Assembly: GCF_014773485.1 (NCBI RefSeq)
Contig: NZ_JACXBP010000001.1
Location: forward strand, 744,001 to 808,000
Direction: 5' to 3'
Source of the DNA: Erwinia aphidicola
GTDB lineage: Bacteria > Pseudomonadota > Gammaproteobacteria > Enterobacterales > Enterobacteriaceae
Length of the DNA stretch: 64,000 nt
Part shown: positions 26,941 through 35,520 of the stretch, piece after piece
Numbering within the stretch: the stretch's first letter is position 1
How the letters are laid out: each line of letters opens with the position of its first letter
Position numbers and translations under genes: made by a program
Notes under the pieces: generated by a model
The model's input: the letters and a program-made list of their open reading frames with translations, nothing else
What the model was told of the DNA's origin: nothing
Databases searched by the model: none

Positions 26941-28125
26941 TTACCCATTCAACCGCAGCTGCGGATAACGCTTCATACTCCACGCACACCACAGCAGTGA
27001 TACCAGGCCAATCGCGCCACCCACATAGCCTACGCTGGCCATATTCAGATGCAGACTCACCTGGTTACCCAGCAGCGCACCGCCGCCGATACCGATATTG
27101 TAAATCCCTGACAGCAGCGACATCGCCACGTCGGTGGCATCCGGTGCCAGCGCCAGCACGCGTACCTGCACCGCCAGCCCGATAATCATCATCGCCATGC
27201 CCCAGATAATACACAGGGTGGAGATCGCCAGCATATGCGTCGCCGCAAGGTAGAGTGACAGCATGCACAGCGTAATTAACGCGATGGCACCCAGCAGGAA
27301 AGTCGCCGGATATTTATTGCCAAACATGCTGAACAGCACGCTGCCGACAATGCCCGCCGCGCCAAAAATCAGCAGCAGGAAGGTGGTAAACCCGGCGCTC
27401 AGCGCGGCGACGCCCTGAATAAACGGTTCGATATAGCTGTAAGCGGTGTAGTGCGCCGTCACCGTGACCGCAATCAGGATATACAGCGAAACCAGCGCCG
27501 GGCGGCGGAACAGCATCGGCACGCTTTTCAGCGACCCGGTATGTTCACTTGGCAGCTTAGGCAGCAGCTTCATCAGTAGCAGCATGGTGACCAGCGCTAC
27601 CGCACCAATCACCGCAAAGGTAATGCGCCAGCCCAGCAGCTGACCAATCATGCGGCCAATGGGCAGGCCGAGCACCATCGCCAGCGCGGTGCCGGTTGCC
27701 AGCATGCTCAGCGCCTGAGTTTTCTTGCCCGGCGGCGCCACGCGGATCGCCAGCGACGCGGTGATCGACCAGAAAATGGCGTGCGAGAAGGCGATGCCGA
27801 TACGTGAGATCACCAGCGTATTGAAATCCCAGGCAATGGCAGAGAGCCCGTGGCTGGCAACAAATAGCACAAAAATCACAATCAACAGCAGGCGGCGCTC
27901 GACATTACGCGTCAGCAGCATCATTGGCAGCGACATCAGGGCGACTACCCAGGCGTAGATGGTCAGCATCAGCCCGACCTGCGCCGTTTGCATATAAAAA
28001 CTGGCGCCAATGTCCGACAGCAGCCCCACCGGCACAAATTCAGTAGTGTTAAAAATAAACGCAGCAATGGCGAGCATCACCACGCGCAGCCATGCGGTCT
28101 TGCGGGAAACAGTAGTTGATTGCAT
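26941..28125 (-). CDS. sotB: Sugar efflux MFS transporter
   Basis: This 394-residue, 12-segment exporter of the drug/sugar efflux group is clearly SotB (YdeA): [71 protein letters not shown] and [35 protein letters not shown] sequence follow E. coli. E. coli SotB exports arabinose and IPTG-like sugars. It faces rhaM and is divergent from glsB with 244 AT-rich bases between; no operator was recognised. Confidence 0.93.
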   Translation of the reverse strand: MQSTTVSRKTAWLRVVMLAIAAFIFNTTEFVPVGLLSDIGASFYMQTAQVGLMLTIYAWVVALMSLPMMLLTRNVERRLLLIVIFVLFVASHGLSAIAWDFNTLVISRIGIAFSHAIFWSITASLAIRVAPPGKKTQALSMLATGTALAMVLGLPIGRMIGQLLGWRITFAVIGAVALVTMLLLMKLLPKLPSEHTGSLKSVPMLFRRPALVSLYILIAVTVTAHYTAYSYIEPFIQGVAALSAGFTTFLLLIFGAAGIVGSVLFSMFGNKYPATFLLGAIALITLCMLSLYLAATHMLAISTLCIIWGMAMMIIGLAVQVRVLALAPDATDVAMSLLSGIYNIGIGGGALLGNQVSLHLNMASVGYVGGAIGLVSLLWCAWSMKRYPQLRLNG

Positions 28126-28369
28126 TGAGATTAACGCTGTGGTTGAGGAAAGATTACCCGTTACGCCGGGCCACAGAACAAGTCGGGATATTGTCTTTTA
28201 TTTAGTCGTCAGATGAAATAGAAAATTCAAAATAATTGTAAAGCAGATTTTTCGAACAATGTGATCCAGAAGCAATTTTTTTTCGCATGCGGATATTTGA
28301 CCTGCGTGCCGTCAGGCGGCAAAATCGCGCGATAATTCAGCCCGTAATGGCGACAGCAGGGGAAGGGCA

Positions 28370-29296
28370 GTGGAAAGCGTTCTGAATAATGAGTTACTGG
28401 CAGACATTGTGCAGCAGGTGCGGCCGTTAATTGGCCAGGGCAAGGTCGCCAGCTATATTCCGGCACTGGCAGAGGTGCCCGCCGACCGGCTTGGCATTGC
28501 CGTCTGCATGCTGGACGGCACGGTTTATCAGGCCGGTGACGCGCAGGAGCGTTTCTCCATCCAGTCGATCTCTAAAGTTCTGTCGCTGACGCTGGCCCTG
28601 ACGCGCTATCAGGACAGCGAAATCTGGCAGCGCGTGGGCAAAGAACCCTCCGGCCAGCCGTTTAATTCGCTGCTGCAGCTGGAGCTGGAGCAGGGCAAAC
28701 CGCGCAACCCGTTTATCAATGCCGGGGCGTTGGTGGTGTGCGATATGCTGGAAACGCGCCTGACCGCCCCGCGTCAGCGCATGCTGGAAGTGGTGCGCAG
28801 CCTGACGCAGGAAGCGGAAATCAGCTATGACCGCCATGTGGCACGCTCTGAATATGAGCATTCGGCGCGCAACGCGGCCATCGCCTGGCTGATGAAGTCG
28901 TTTAATAATTTTGCCAACGACGTACCCACCGTGCTGCAAACCTATTTCCACTACTGCTCCATGACCCTGAGCTGCGTTGAGCTGGCGCGCTGCTTCCTCT
29001 ATCTGGCCAATCACGGGCGCGGATTGGGGCAGGGGGAAGCGCTGCTCACGCCGAAACAGACCCGCCAGATAAATGCGCTGATGGTGACCAGCGGGATGTA
29101 TGACGGAGCGGGGGAGTTTGCCTGGCGCGTCGGAATGCCGGGGAAATCGGGCGTCGGCGGTGGGATTATCGCGATAGTGCCGGGCGAAATGAGCATCGCC
29201 GTCTGGTCGCCAGAGCTGGACAGCCAGGGCAACTCGCTGGCCGGTACGGCGATGCTGGAATTACTCTCCGAGCGCATCGGTCGCTCAATTTTCTGA
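28370..29296 (+). CDS. glsB: Glutaminase
   Basis: This 308-residue serine-type glutaminase (beta-lactamase-like fold) converts glutamine to glutamate and ammonia. It matches E. coli YneH/GlsB. The catalytic Ser-x-x-Lys is in [12 protein letters not shown], substrate residues are in [13 protein letters not shown] and [11 protein letters not shown], and [21 protein letters not shown] and [14 protein letters not shown] are conserved. It starts at GTG 28370, after GGGGAAGGG at 28359-28367; no ATG start fits the family length better. It is probably monocistronic. Confidence 0.94.
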   Translation: MESVLNNELLADIVQQVRPLIGQGKVASYIPALAEVPADRLGIAVCMLDGTVYQAGDAQERFSIQSISKVLSLTLALTRYQDSEIWQRVGKEPSGQPFNSLLQLELEQGKPRNPFINAGALVVCDMLETRLTAPRQRMLEVVRSLTQEAEISYDRHVARSEYEHSARNAAIAWLMKSFNNFANDVPTVLQTYFHYCSMTLSCVELARCFLYLANHGRGLGQGEALLTPKQTRQINALMVTSGMYDGAGEFAWRVGMPGKSGVGGGIIAIVPGEMSIAVWSPELDSQGNSLAGTAMLELLSERIGRSIF

Positions 29297-29471
29297 CTTT
29301 CAGTCACACGGCAGGTCAGTTTACTGGCCTGCCAGAACGCCCCATCAATCAATCACCGCAACTAATTATTGATCCACGTCAATCCCCGTCAGTGGACTGC
29401 CTGGTAATATTTCGCGTAGAAAATTAAATTTACATTTCACGCATTGATACCTAACCCACCGAGGGTAAATC

Positions 29472-29648
29472 ATGACTATTCAGGCAAAACAGTTAACCCT
29501 TAACCATCAGCTGCGTCAGTTTGGCGGGTTGGTCAAACTGGCAATGATCCGCACATCTCCACAACTTATTGAAGTCTGGACCATGAGCGGCAACCGCCTG
29601 CGCTTTACACCCACTCAGCGCGTCGAGGCCCAGGTCATCCTATGCTAA
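29472..29648 (+). CDS. Small uncharacterised protein (58 aa)
   Basis: The frame begins MTIQAKQLTLNHQLRQFGGL and ends EAQVILC. It has a GAGG ribosome-binding site 7 bases before the ATG and enterobacterial codon use. It is soluble-looking, with a basic and amphipathic N-terminal half and a Trp. I do not recognise a family. The next small gene begins in its last codons (ATG at 29642 against TAA at 29646-29648), the kind of overlap seen in real operons, which is my main reason to call it. Confidence 0.55.
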   Translation: MTIQAKQLTLNHQLRQFGGLVKLAMIRTSPQLIEVWTMSGNRLRFTPTQRVEAQVILC

Positions 29649-29764
29649 ACGTTCGCCTGCTGTTGATCGCCACGCTGGTGATGCTGTTAGTGACGGTGTT
29701 TTGCGTGCTTAGCCAGCCGTCGGTGACGGTGCATCTTCGCCAGGATATTCGGAAACTGTTGTAA
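29642..29764 (+). CDS. Small membrane protein (40 aa)
   Basis: The frame reads MLNVRLLLIATLVMLLVTVF, then a short tail CVLSQPSVTVHLRQDIRKLL with two basic clusters. One hydrophobic helix occupies residues 4-22, so it is a single-span inner-membrane miniprotein. It overlaps the preceding 58-residue frame by seven bases, implying translational coupling. No family recognised. A small toxin or a regulator of a membrane enzyme are possibilities only by general analogy. Confidence 0.55.
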   Translation: MLNVRLLLIATLVMLLVTVFCVLSQPSVTVHLRQDIRKLL

Positions 29765-29771
29765 AGATGAT

Positions 29772-29791
29772 GGGTCAGGCGCGCCTGACCC
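29772..29791. repeat. REP-like palindrome, copy E
   Basis: GGGTCAGGCGCGCCTGACCC is a perfect 20-base palindrome between the small membrane protein gene and the convergent MFS gene. It differs from copy C only at the two central bases. TTTA follows on the plus strand, so weak termination of the small genes is possible. Confidence 0.75.
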
Positions 29792-29806
29792 TTTAGCGCG
29801 GGCAAA

Positions 29807-31225
29807 TTACCCCGCCTGAACCGCCATCCTGCGCCGGGACATCAGCGCCCGCACCACCAGAGCCAGCATAATCAGCCACTCGGCAACCAGCGCAGCCAGT
29901 ACCGCATGCTGATAGTTGCCGTGAGGTTGCAGCACCTGGCTGAACACCGTTCCCAGTACCATCGGACCCAGGCCGAATGCCGCCTGCTGTACCGTGGAGA
30001 GCATCGCACTGCCTGAGCCAGCGTGGTCTTTCGGCACTTCCGCCAGACCAATACGGAAAAAGCAGCTGACGATAAACGACTGCCCCAAGCCAATCAGCGC
30101 CGTAGCCGGCGCCAGGCTCAATATGCCCATCTGCTGCCAGCTGCTGTTGAAGGTGATCATCAGCCCGATCAGCCCGGCCATCTGGATCGCGCAGCCGGTC
30201 AGCAGCGTCGGCAGTTTACCTATGCGTTCCACCACGCGGGCGGACAGCAGCGAGCCGATAAAGTAGGCCACGCCCAGCGCAATAAAAGCATTGCCCGACT
30301 GGAAGGCGCTCATGCCGAGGCCCGACTGCAGCGTCAGCGCCACGACAAACATAAAGCCACTCCAGCAGGAGAAGAACAGCACGGCGATCGACAGACCGAA
30401 GCGCACGCCGTGCAGCTGCATCAGCGAGGGCGGTAACAGAGGGGCACCGCCCTGTTGCTCGATGCGTTTTTCCACCTGCCACAGGCGCTTAAGCAGCAGT
30501 GGAAAGGCGGCGAGCAGGGCGATGCACGGCCACGACCAGTGGAACAGCGGCCCTAACGCCAGTGCAACCAGCAGGCAGCCAATGGCTCCGGCGAGATAAA
30601 AGGTTCCTGCCCAGTCGATGGGGACGCGCTGCTGCTTTTTCGTTTCCGGAATGGTGCGCGGCGCCAGCAGCAGGACTAGCAGGCAGAGCGGGATATTAAT
30701 CAGGAACACGCTGCGCCAGCCGTAGCCGCCGGGATTAGCATTAATCAGGAAACCGCCCAGTACCTGGCCGATAATAAACGCCATTCCACCGATACCACCG
30801 TACAGGCCCAGCGCCCGCGAATGTTCACGACCGTGCAGCGAGACATGCAGCGTGGCGAGGATCTGTGGCACCACCAGCGCCGCGCCAACGCCCTGTAAGG
30901 CACGCGCCAGCAGCAGCGTCCAGACACCGGGGGTGATACCGCACAGCAGGGAGGCGATGCCAAACAGCAGCACGCCGATGCTGAAAATGCGGCGGCGGCC
31001 GAAGTTATCCCCCAGGCGGCTGCCCATCGCCAGGCTGACGGCGAAGGCGATACCGTAAATGGCGACAATCAGCTCCAGCTGGATCGGGGTTGCATGTAAG
31101 GTGGCGGACATGGCATCCAAAGCCACATTCACGATAGAAAAATCAATCATCGGCAACAGCTGACCTGCTAACAGCACTGTCAGACCGCTGCGGCCGAGAG
31201 TGGTGCAATCATAACCGCTTTTCAT
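29807..31225 (-). CDS. MFS multidrug efflux transporter (DHA2 / EmrB-QacA type)
   Basis: This 472-residue drug:H+ antiporter probably has 14 membrane segments. Motif A is seen as GSRLGDNFGRRRIFS and motif C-like sequence as GGIGGMAFIIGQVLGGFLI. LPMIDFSIVNVALDAM in the first segment is the D1 motif of 14-segment exporters. It is divergent from an HTH regulator at 31343, and between them lies a long perfect inverted repeat, so the regulator probably represses this exporter. Substrate unknown. Confidence 0.88.
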   Translation of the reverse strand: MKSGYDCTTLGRSGLTVLLAGQLLPMIDFSIVNVALDAMSATLHATPIQLELIVAIYGIAFAVSLAMGSRLGDNFGRRRIFSIGVLLFGIASLLCGITPGVWTLLLARALQGVGAALVVPQILATLHVSLHGREHSRALGLYGGIGGMAFIIGQVLGGFLINANPGGYGWRSVFLINIPLCLLVLLLAPRTIPETKKQQRVPIDWAGTFYLAGAIGCLLVALALGPLFHWSWPCIALLAAFPLLLKRLWQVEKRIEQQGGAPLLPPSLMQLHGVRFGLSIAVLFFSCWSGFMFVVALTLQSGLGMSAFQSGNAFIALGVAYFIGSLLSARVVERIGKLPTLLTGCAIQMAGLIGLMITFNSSWQQMGILSLAPATALIGLGQSFIVSCFFRIGLAEVPKDHAGSGSAMLSTVQQAAFGLGPMVLGTVFSQVLQPHGNYQHAVLAALVAEWLIMLALVVRALMSRRRMAVQAG

Positions 31226-31281
31226 GGTGTGTAACCCTTGTGTTTAACCGTAACCGGGCATAGCATCAGTGAAATCCGAAA

Positions 31282-31313
31282 CGGGTACCAGTTCTTGATT
31301 ATACTGGTACCCG
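31282..31313. promoter_or_regulatory. Candidate operator: 11-base inverted repeat
   Basis: CGGGTACCAGT (31282-31292) and ACTGGTACCCG (31303-31313) are perfectly complementary arms with a 10-base spacer, TCTTGATTAT. It lies 57 bases before the MFS start and 30 before the regulator start, where a repressor would block both promoters. Each arm also contains the self-complementary GGTACC. Confidence 0.7.
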
Positions 31314-31342
31314 CACTACCTGCCTGACTGGAGTCACCCCCG

Positions 31343-32197
31343 ATGAGCGAGACGCCGCTGCCGCTGAGCATCAGCGAAAAAAACCGCCAGCTGCTGGCGA
31401 CATTTTTACGCAGCCGCCGTGAGAGCATTGATCCGTCGCGACTGGGCCTGCCGCATCACCGCTCGCGGCGCACGCCGGGTTTGCGGCGGGAAGAGGTGGC
31501 TCAGCTGGCGGATGTTGGCGTGACCTGGTACACCTGGCTGGAGCAGGGGCGCGAGATTAAAGCGTCGCCAAAAACGCTGGCTTCGATTGCGACAGCGTTA
31601 CAGTGTAACGAAGCGGAAACGCAGCACCTGTTTCGGCTTGCGGGCCATCCCACCCCGGTGATGGCAGCGGCCAAAGCCTGTGCCAAAGTGTCGGCGCACG
31701 GGCAGATCCTGCTCGACAGCCTTAACCCGCTGCCGGCTATTATCCAGACGCCGCGCTTCGACATTCTCGGATACAACCCGGCGTGGTGCCGCCTGATGAA
31801 TGTCGACCTGGAGACTATTCCCCCGGAGGATCGCAACTGTATTCTGCTGGCATTCACCCATCCGCAGTGGCGGCAGGCGGTGGCCGATCAGGAACAGCTG
31901 ATGCCGCATATGGTGGCGCTGTTTCGCACCCAGATGGGAGAGCATCTTGACGATCCGCGCTGGCAGGAGCTGCTGGAACGGTTATTGTCGGAGTCAGATG
32001 AGTTTCGCGCCATGTGGCAGCGTTACGAGATCCGCGCCATCGACAACCACGTTAAACGCTTCTATCACCCTGAAGTCGGCATCATCACCCTGCGCCAGAA
32101 TAACTGGTGGTCCGCACCGCGCAACGGGGATCGCCTGCTGGTGTATATCCCTGATGATGAACAGAGCGCTGCGGCCCTAAAGCGCATTACCGATTGA
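31343..32197 (+). CDS. HTH regulator with MmyB-like ligand-binding domain
   Basis: This 284-residue XRE-type regulator has a helix-turn-helix at about residues 20-90. It contains LATFLRSRRESIDPSRLGLP and RRTPGLRREEVAQLADVGVTWYTWLEQGR, both diagnostic of the MmyB/YxaF-like group. A C-terminal PAS-like ligand domain (about 105-270; ILGYNPAWCRLMN, DEFRAMWQRYEIRAI, VGIITLRQNNWWSAP) follows. Family members bind small hydrophobic ligands and control neighbouring transporters or oxidoreductases. Here it diverges from a DHA2 exporter and is followed 61 bases later by an oxidoreductase, either of which may be its target. Confidence 0.85.
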   Translation: MSETPLPLSISEKNRQLLATFLRSRRESIDPSRLGLPHHRSRRTPGLRREEVAQLADVGVTWYTWLEQGREIKASPKTLASIATALQCNEAETQHLFRLAGHPTPVMAAAKACAKVSAHGQILLDSLNPLPAIIQTPRFDILGYNPAWCRLMNVDLETIPPEDRNCILLAFTHPQWRQAVADQEQLMPHMVALFRTQMGEHLDDPRWQELLERLLSESDEFRAMWQRYEIRAIDNHVKRFYHPEVGIITLRQNNWWSAPRNGDRLLVYIPDDEQSAAALKRITD

Positions 32198-32258
32198 ACT
32201 TGTCGGGCTCAGGCGTGCCTGAATCTATCTGAATCGTTAAAAAACAAGGGATCACGCT

Positions 32259-33137
32259 ATGAATCAACTGCCAACGGTTGCGGTACTCGGTCTGGGTGCC
32301 ATGGGCCATGCCTTCGCTGCCAACCTGTTAAAAAATTCTTTCAGCGTCAGTGCCTGGAACCGCACGCGCTCGCGCGGAGAAGATCTCGAGTCCGCCGGGC
32401 TAACACTGTGCGACAGCCCGCAGGAAGCGGTGGCCAATGCGGACGTGGTGCTGGTGATGCTGGCCGACGGCGCCACTACGCTGGCGGCCTGCGAACTTAT
32501 CCTGCCGGCGCTGAAAAATGGTGCGGTGCTGTGTCAGATGGGCACTATCGGCATTGAGGCAACGGAACAGCTGCTGCAAAACATCCAGGCGCAGCGTCCG
32601 GATGTGGTCCCGGTCGATGCCCCGGTTTCCGGGACTAAAGCTCCAGCTGAGCAGGGACAGATTCTGGTGCTCGCCAGCGGCGATCGTGGGCGTGCTGCCG
32701 CAGTTGAACCGGTGTTTGCTGCAATTTCGAAAGGGGCGAAATGGCTGGGTGAAGCAGGAGCCGGTTCCAGAATGAAGCTGGTGGCTAACGCCTGGCTGGT
32801 GTCTATGGTGCAGGGGCTGGCAGAAAGTACGCGTCTGGCCGAGCAGTTAGGTTTCTCGCCGGACGATTTCTGGCAGGTGCTGGATGGCGGCCCGCTGGCT
32901 GCGCCCTACGTTAAGGGCAAGCTGGCGATGATTGCAGAAGGGGAGTACCCGGCGCAAATGCAGCTGACGTGGGCATTAAAGGATGCTCGCCTGGCGCTTG
33001 ATGCTGCTGGAAACCAGCCGCTGCCGGGCCTCAAGGCGATTGCCACCCAGTGGCAGGGCGCGGTGGATGCCGGTTACGGGGATAAAGACCTGTCGGTGGT
33101 GTATCGCTATTTGCAGGACGGCGCTAAGAAAGCCTGA
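32259..33137 (+). CDS. NAD(P)-dependent oxidoreductase (beta-hydroxyacid dehydrogenase / imine reductase type)
   Basis: This 292-residue enzyme has an N-terminal Rossmann domain with GLGAMG (11-16), NRT at the cofactor-phosphate site (AWNRTRSRGE, suggesting NADP), and the family block VDAPVSGTKAPAEQGQILVLASG. The catalytic Lys region GSRMKLVANAWLVSMVQGLAE and a C-terminal helical dimer domain follow. It resembles 3-hydroxyisobutyrate/tartronate semialdehyde dehydrogenases and succinic-semialdehyde reductases. The substrate cannot be told. It follows the MmyB-like regulator in the same direction; AACAAGGGATCACGCT gives a reasonable ribosome-binding site. Confidence 0.85.
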   Translation: MNQLPTVAVLGLGAMGHAFAANLLKNSFSVSAWNRTRSRGEDLESAGLTLCDSPQEAVANADVVLVMLADGATTLAACELILPALKNGAVLCQMGTIGIEATEQLLQNIQAQRPDVVPVDAPVSGTKAPAEQGQILVLASGDRGRAAAVEPVFAAISKGAKWLGEAGAGSRMKLVANAWLVSMVQGLAESTRLAEQLGFSPDDFWQVLDGGPLAAPYVKGKLAMIAEGEYPAQMQLTWALKDARLALDAAGNQPLPGLKAIATQWQGAVDAGYGDKDLSVVYRYLQDGAKKA

Positions 33138-33232
33138 GCAGACTTAAGGCACTTGCGGGTGCCTGTTAATAAAGCCCCGTAAATCATCATGATATCGCCA
33201 ATAGCCCATATCGCTTAGTGGGTGGCTTCAAA

Positions 33233-33243
33233 AATGCAACAAT
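33233..33243. promoter_or_regulatory. AATGCAACAAT motif upstream of the Rrf2 gene
   Basis: The 11-base AATGCAACAAT occurs here, 105 bases before the Rrf2 regulator start, and again at 33905-33915 before the MarA/SoxS-like gene. Here the sequence continues so that AACAA-TGT-TTGTT forms a small palindrome. Possible autoregulatory Rrf2 site, by inference. Confidence 0.4.
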
Positions 33244-33347
33244 GTTTGTTATATTATCGAAATAATGTTTTTATATTTGACTGATTTTTAATGCTTTTAT
33301 TACCGTTATTCATCCGCAGATGAACAGCAAAAAGCAAGGATCACATC

Positions 33348-33809
33348 ATGCTTGATATTCGTTTTCCTACCGCCCTGCAGATGGTGTTATGCATTGCTAA
33401 GGCGGATCGCGAAGGGCTTCGCTGCACCAGCAAAATTCTGGCTGATGGTCTTAAGGCCAACCCGAGTTTTGTGCGCAAAATGATGGTGCCGCTGACCCGC
33501 GACGGTATTATTGTCTCTACGCTGGGGCGCTGTGGCACCACGCGCCTGGGCCGCCCGGCAGAAGAGATCACCCTGTGTGATATCTACACTTCGGTGATTG
33601 AAGATAAGCCGCTGATGGCGGGGCGCCCGGAAGTGGAGCCATGCTGTGTGGTGAGCGCCAATGCCTGCTGGTACTTTAAACAGCTGGCGAAAGAGGCTGA
33701 ACAGGCCTCGCTGGACGTGCTGGCTAAACGCACCGTAGCCGATGCTCTGCATGACATTCTGCAACGCAGCGAAGTGAGCGAACCAGAACCGCAGCGCTGC
33801 GCCTCCTGA
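33348..33809 (+). CDS. Rrf2-family transcriptional regulator
   Basis: This 153-residue winged-helix regulator is of the IscR/NsrR/YwnA family. The N-terminal RFPTALQMVLCIAKAD and recognition region LADGLKANPSFVRKMMVPL, GIIVSTLGRCGTTRLGRP, and ITLCDIYTSV are standard. Cysteines at residues 99, 100 and 107 lie in the segment where IscR binds its Fe-S cluster. Their spacing (C-C-x6-C) does not match the C-x5-C-x5-C of IscR, so a cluster is doubtful and thiol redox sensing is an alternative. It is monocistronic with an AT-rich promoter region. Confidence 0.87.
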   Translation: MLDIRFPTALQMVLCIAKADREGLRCTSKILADGLKANPSFVRKMMVPLTRDGIIVSTLGRCGTTRLGRPAEEITLCDIYTSVIEDKPLMAGRPEVEPCCVVSANACWYFKQLAKEAEQASLDVLAKRTVADALHDILQRSEVSEPEPQRCAS

Positions 33810-33904
33810 TTTAACTCCCTGACTCATCCTTCCCGAATCCCGTTGGGGTGACCCGTTTGCTGGTCGCCCCTGAGTTCTGCCAGATCGCACTTATTCCTAA
33901 ATTT

Positions 33905-33927
33905 AATGCAACAATAAAACTTGCATT
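33905..33927. promoter_or_regulatory. Inverted repeat upstream of the MarA/SoxS-like gene
   Basis: AATGCAA (33905-33911) and TTGCATT (33921-33927) are perfect arms around nine bases. The left arm extends into the same AATGCAACAAT seen before the Rrf2 gene at 33233. A shared regulator of both genes is a simple reading. Confidence 0.45.
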
Positions 33928-34061
33928 ATAGCCGTTCCTGTCTTAACTTTATTAAGTGCATTCGTCAAAGTTACCTTTTACACCTGGCAGTGAGACAGGT
34001 CAAGGAAACGCAAAGGTCGATAAAAAAAACCGCGTCAAAAAACAGAATCAGGGGAACACCG

Positions 34062-34403
34062 ATGAGCCATGATGATTTTATTAGCGATCTGGTTAAGTGG
34101 ATCGACACTCACATTGAAGGGAAGATGGATTTAGACACCGTGGCCACGCGCGCCGGCTACTCGAAATGGCACCTGCAGCGCATGTTCAAACAGCATACTG
34201 GCTATGCCCTTGGTGAATATATCCGTGAACGCCGTCTGAAAAAATCCGCTGAACGCCTCGCACGGGGCGGTGAGCCGATTCTGGATGTGGCGATCAGTTT
34301 TGGTTTTGACTCCCAGCAGTCCTTTAACCGCAGCTTCAAGCGCCAGTTCGGCCAGTCGCCGGGTGCATGGCGCCGCCAGGTGCAGATTGCTGCACATGCC
34401 TGA
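34062..34403 (+). CDS. MarA/SoxS/RamA-like AraC-family regulator
   Basis: This 113-residue protein consists only of the two helix-turn-helices of the AraC family. DLVKWIDTHIEGKMDLDTVATRAGYS precedes KWHLQRMFKQHTGYALGEYI, and the second unit is ILDVAISFGFDSQQSFNRSF. Size and sequence place it with SoxS, MarA and RamA, which turn on efflux and stress genes through their own abundance. It is not identical enough to any of these to give a name. I start it at ATG 34062 (MSHDDF, like SoxS MSH) after AGGGGAA; a longer in-frame start at 33921 would run into the inverted repeat. With no ligand domain, expression control is the key, possibly by the Rrf2 neighbour. Confidence 0.85.
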   Translation: MSHDDFISDLVKWIDTHIEGKMDLDTVATRAGYSKWHLQRMFKQHTGYALGEYIRERRLKKSAERLARGGEPILDVAISFGFDSQQSFNRSFKRQFGQSPGAWRRQVQIAAHA

Positions 34404-34409
34404 CAGATT

Positions 34410-34434
34410 GGGCCGATGGTAAGAAGGTCGGCCC
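34410..34434. repeat. Degenerate REP-like palindrome after the MarA-like gene
   Basis: GGGCCGATG and, after a short spacer, GGTCGGCCC almost pair. Position between convergent units matches the other copies, but there is no clear GTAG head. Confidence 0.45.
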
Positions 34435-34442
34435 TGTTATCT

Positions 34443-34795
34443 CTACCATTTCACCGCGCCACGCTGCCATGCCAGCGCACGGTCACGGACGGCAAACAGG
34501 AGGGTAATCAGCGAAGAAAAAAGCAGCGCCATCACCATCAGCGCGGCGTACATATTGGCGTAAGCTGCCCAGCCCTGCGCCCACTGTAAATACCAGCCCA
34601 GCCCGGATTTCACCCCCATCATTTCCGCCGCCACCAGCACAGAAAACGAGGCTCCCAGCCCCATAAACACTTCGACAAAGACGTGCGGCATCGATGCCGG
34701 TACCGCTACGCGACAGACCAGAAACAGTGTGCTGGCCCCGAGCGTTCGGACCACGTCGTAACAGCGTGGGTCGACGCTGGCGAAGGGAGAAAATT
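34443..34795 (-). pseudogene. Remnant of a TauC/SsuC-type ABC permease (C-terminal part)
   Basis: Only the last ~115 residues of a permease remain. YDVVRTLGAS starts the EAA loop (ABC-subunit contact), then VPASMPHVFVEVFMGLGASF, VLVAAEMMGVKSGLGWYL, and a final membrane segment ending RDRALAWQRGAVKW. The family is usually about 250-280 residues. Reading further upstream in frame gives SPFASVDPRC and then a TAA at about 34796, and no upstream permease sequence follows. It looks like the surviving 3' end of a nitrate/sulfonate/taurine-family importer gene. Given the lone ssuA at 16938, loss of a sulfur importer is possible, but the original substrate is not known. Confidence 0.75.
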
Positions 34796-34999
34796 ACGGC
34801 GTGAAATCGTCATATCGCTTATCCCTGTTGACTGAGTTATCGCCGCACTATGGCAATATTTATCCCGCGCTGAAAATAACAATCCTGCATTAATAATTGC
34901 GGATTATCGTTATTCGCCACGCTGTAAACCTTTGCCAGTATTGATATTTTACCGCCAGGTCAAAAGGCGGAATATGTCATCTACATGCAAAGAGGAGAG

Positions 35000-35433
35000 A
35001 TGATGTCATTAGCGCAACAGAGAGAGACCGCCGCCGGGCTGGCACTGACCATCGAACGCCTTACTCGATCCCGACCGCCGAGAATGAAGAAGCGGCTGAA
35101 ATCACCGGTGTACATGCCTTCAGCGACATTCTGCCTGAACGCGTCCCGCTGACGCTTGACCGCAGCATCTATAATGAGGCCATCGCCGTAGAAGCCTGGC
35201 AGGCGACCTCCGCAGCGCGCGAAGTGGCGTTAAGCGACGGTATTTTGATTGGTGAATCTGCCGGGGCGGTGCTTTTTGCGGCGCGTGAAGTGGCAAAGCG
35301 CCCGGAAAATTACGGTAAGCGCATCGTCACCGTACTGGCGGACAGTGGGCTGAACTATCTGAAAGGGCGACTTCGCTCCCATCCCGACGTCGCCGCGCGC
35401 TGGTATCAGGATCTGCTGCAACATCAGTCCTAA
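35000..35433 (+). pseudogene. Remnant of a cysteine synthase family gene
   Basis: From 35062 one frame reads VHAFSDILPERVPLTL, DRSIYNEAIAVEAWQATSAA and then DGILIGESAGAVLFAAREVA and RIVTVLADSGLNYL. This is the C-terminal half of a PLP-dependent cysteine synthase/CysM-like enzyme, with the GISSGA-type phosphate-site motif altered to GESAGA. The N-terminal half with the PLP lysine is absent. A good start (ATG 35000 or 35003 after AGAGGAGAG) opens a different frame that stops at about 35140, so the coding parts are separated by a frameshift or deletion. It lies back-to-back with the permease remnant, suggesting that an older divergent sulfur locus decayed here. Confidence 0.7.
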
Positions 35434-35520
35434 ACCCGCGCTTAGTTCAGCCAAATCCTGGTATGGCATAGTATACTGTCTGAATTCGCTTCATTTTTTT
35501 CCTTTAAGACAGGACTTGTC

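Noticed and set aside
33348..33809. Rrf2 protein as an Fe-S sensor like IscR.
   Set aside because: The cysteines are spaced C-C-x6-C, not the C-x5-C-x5-C of cluster-binding members, so the claim is not supported.
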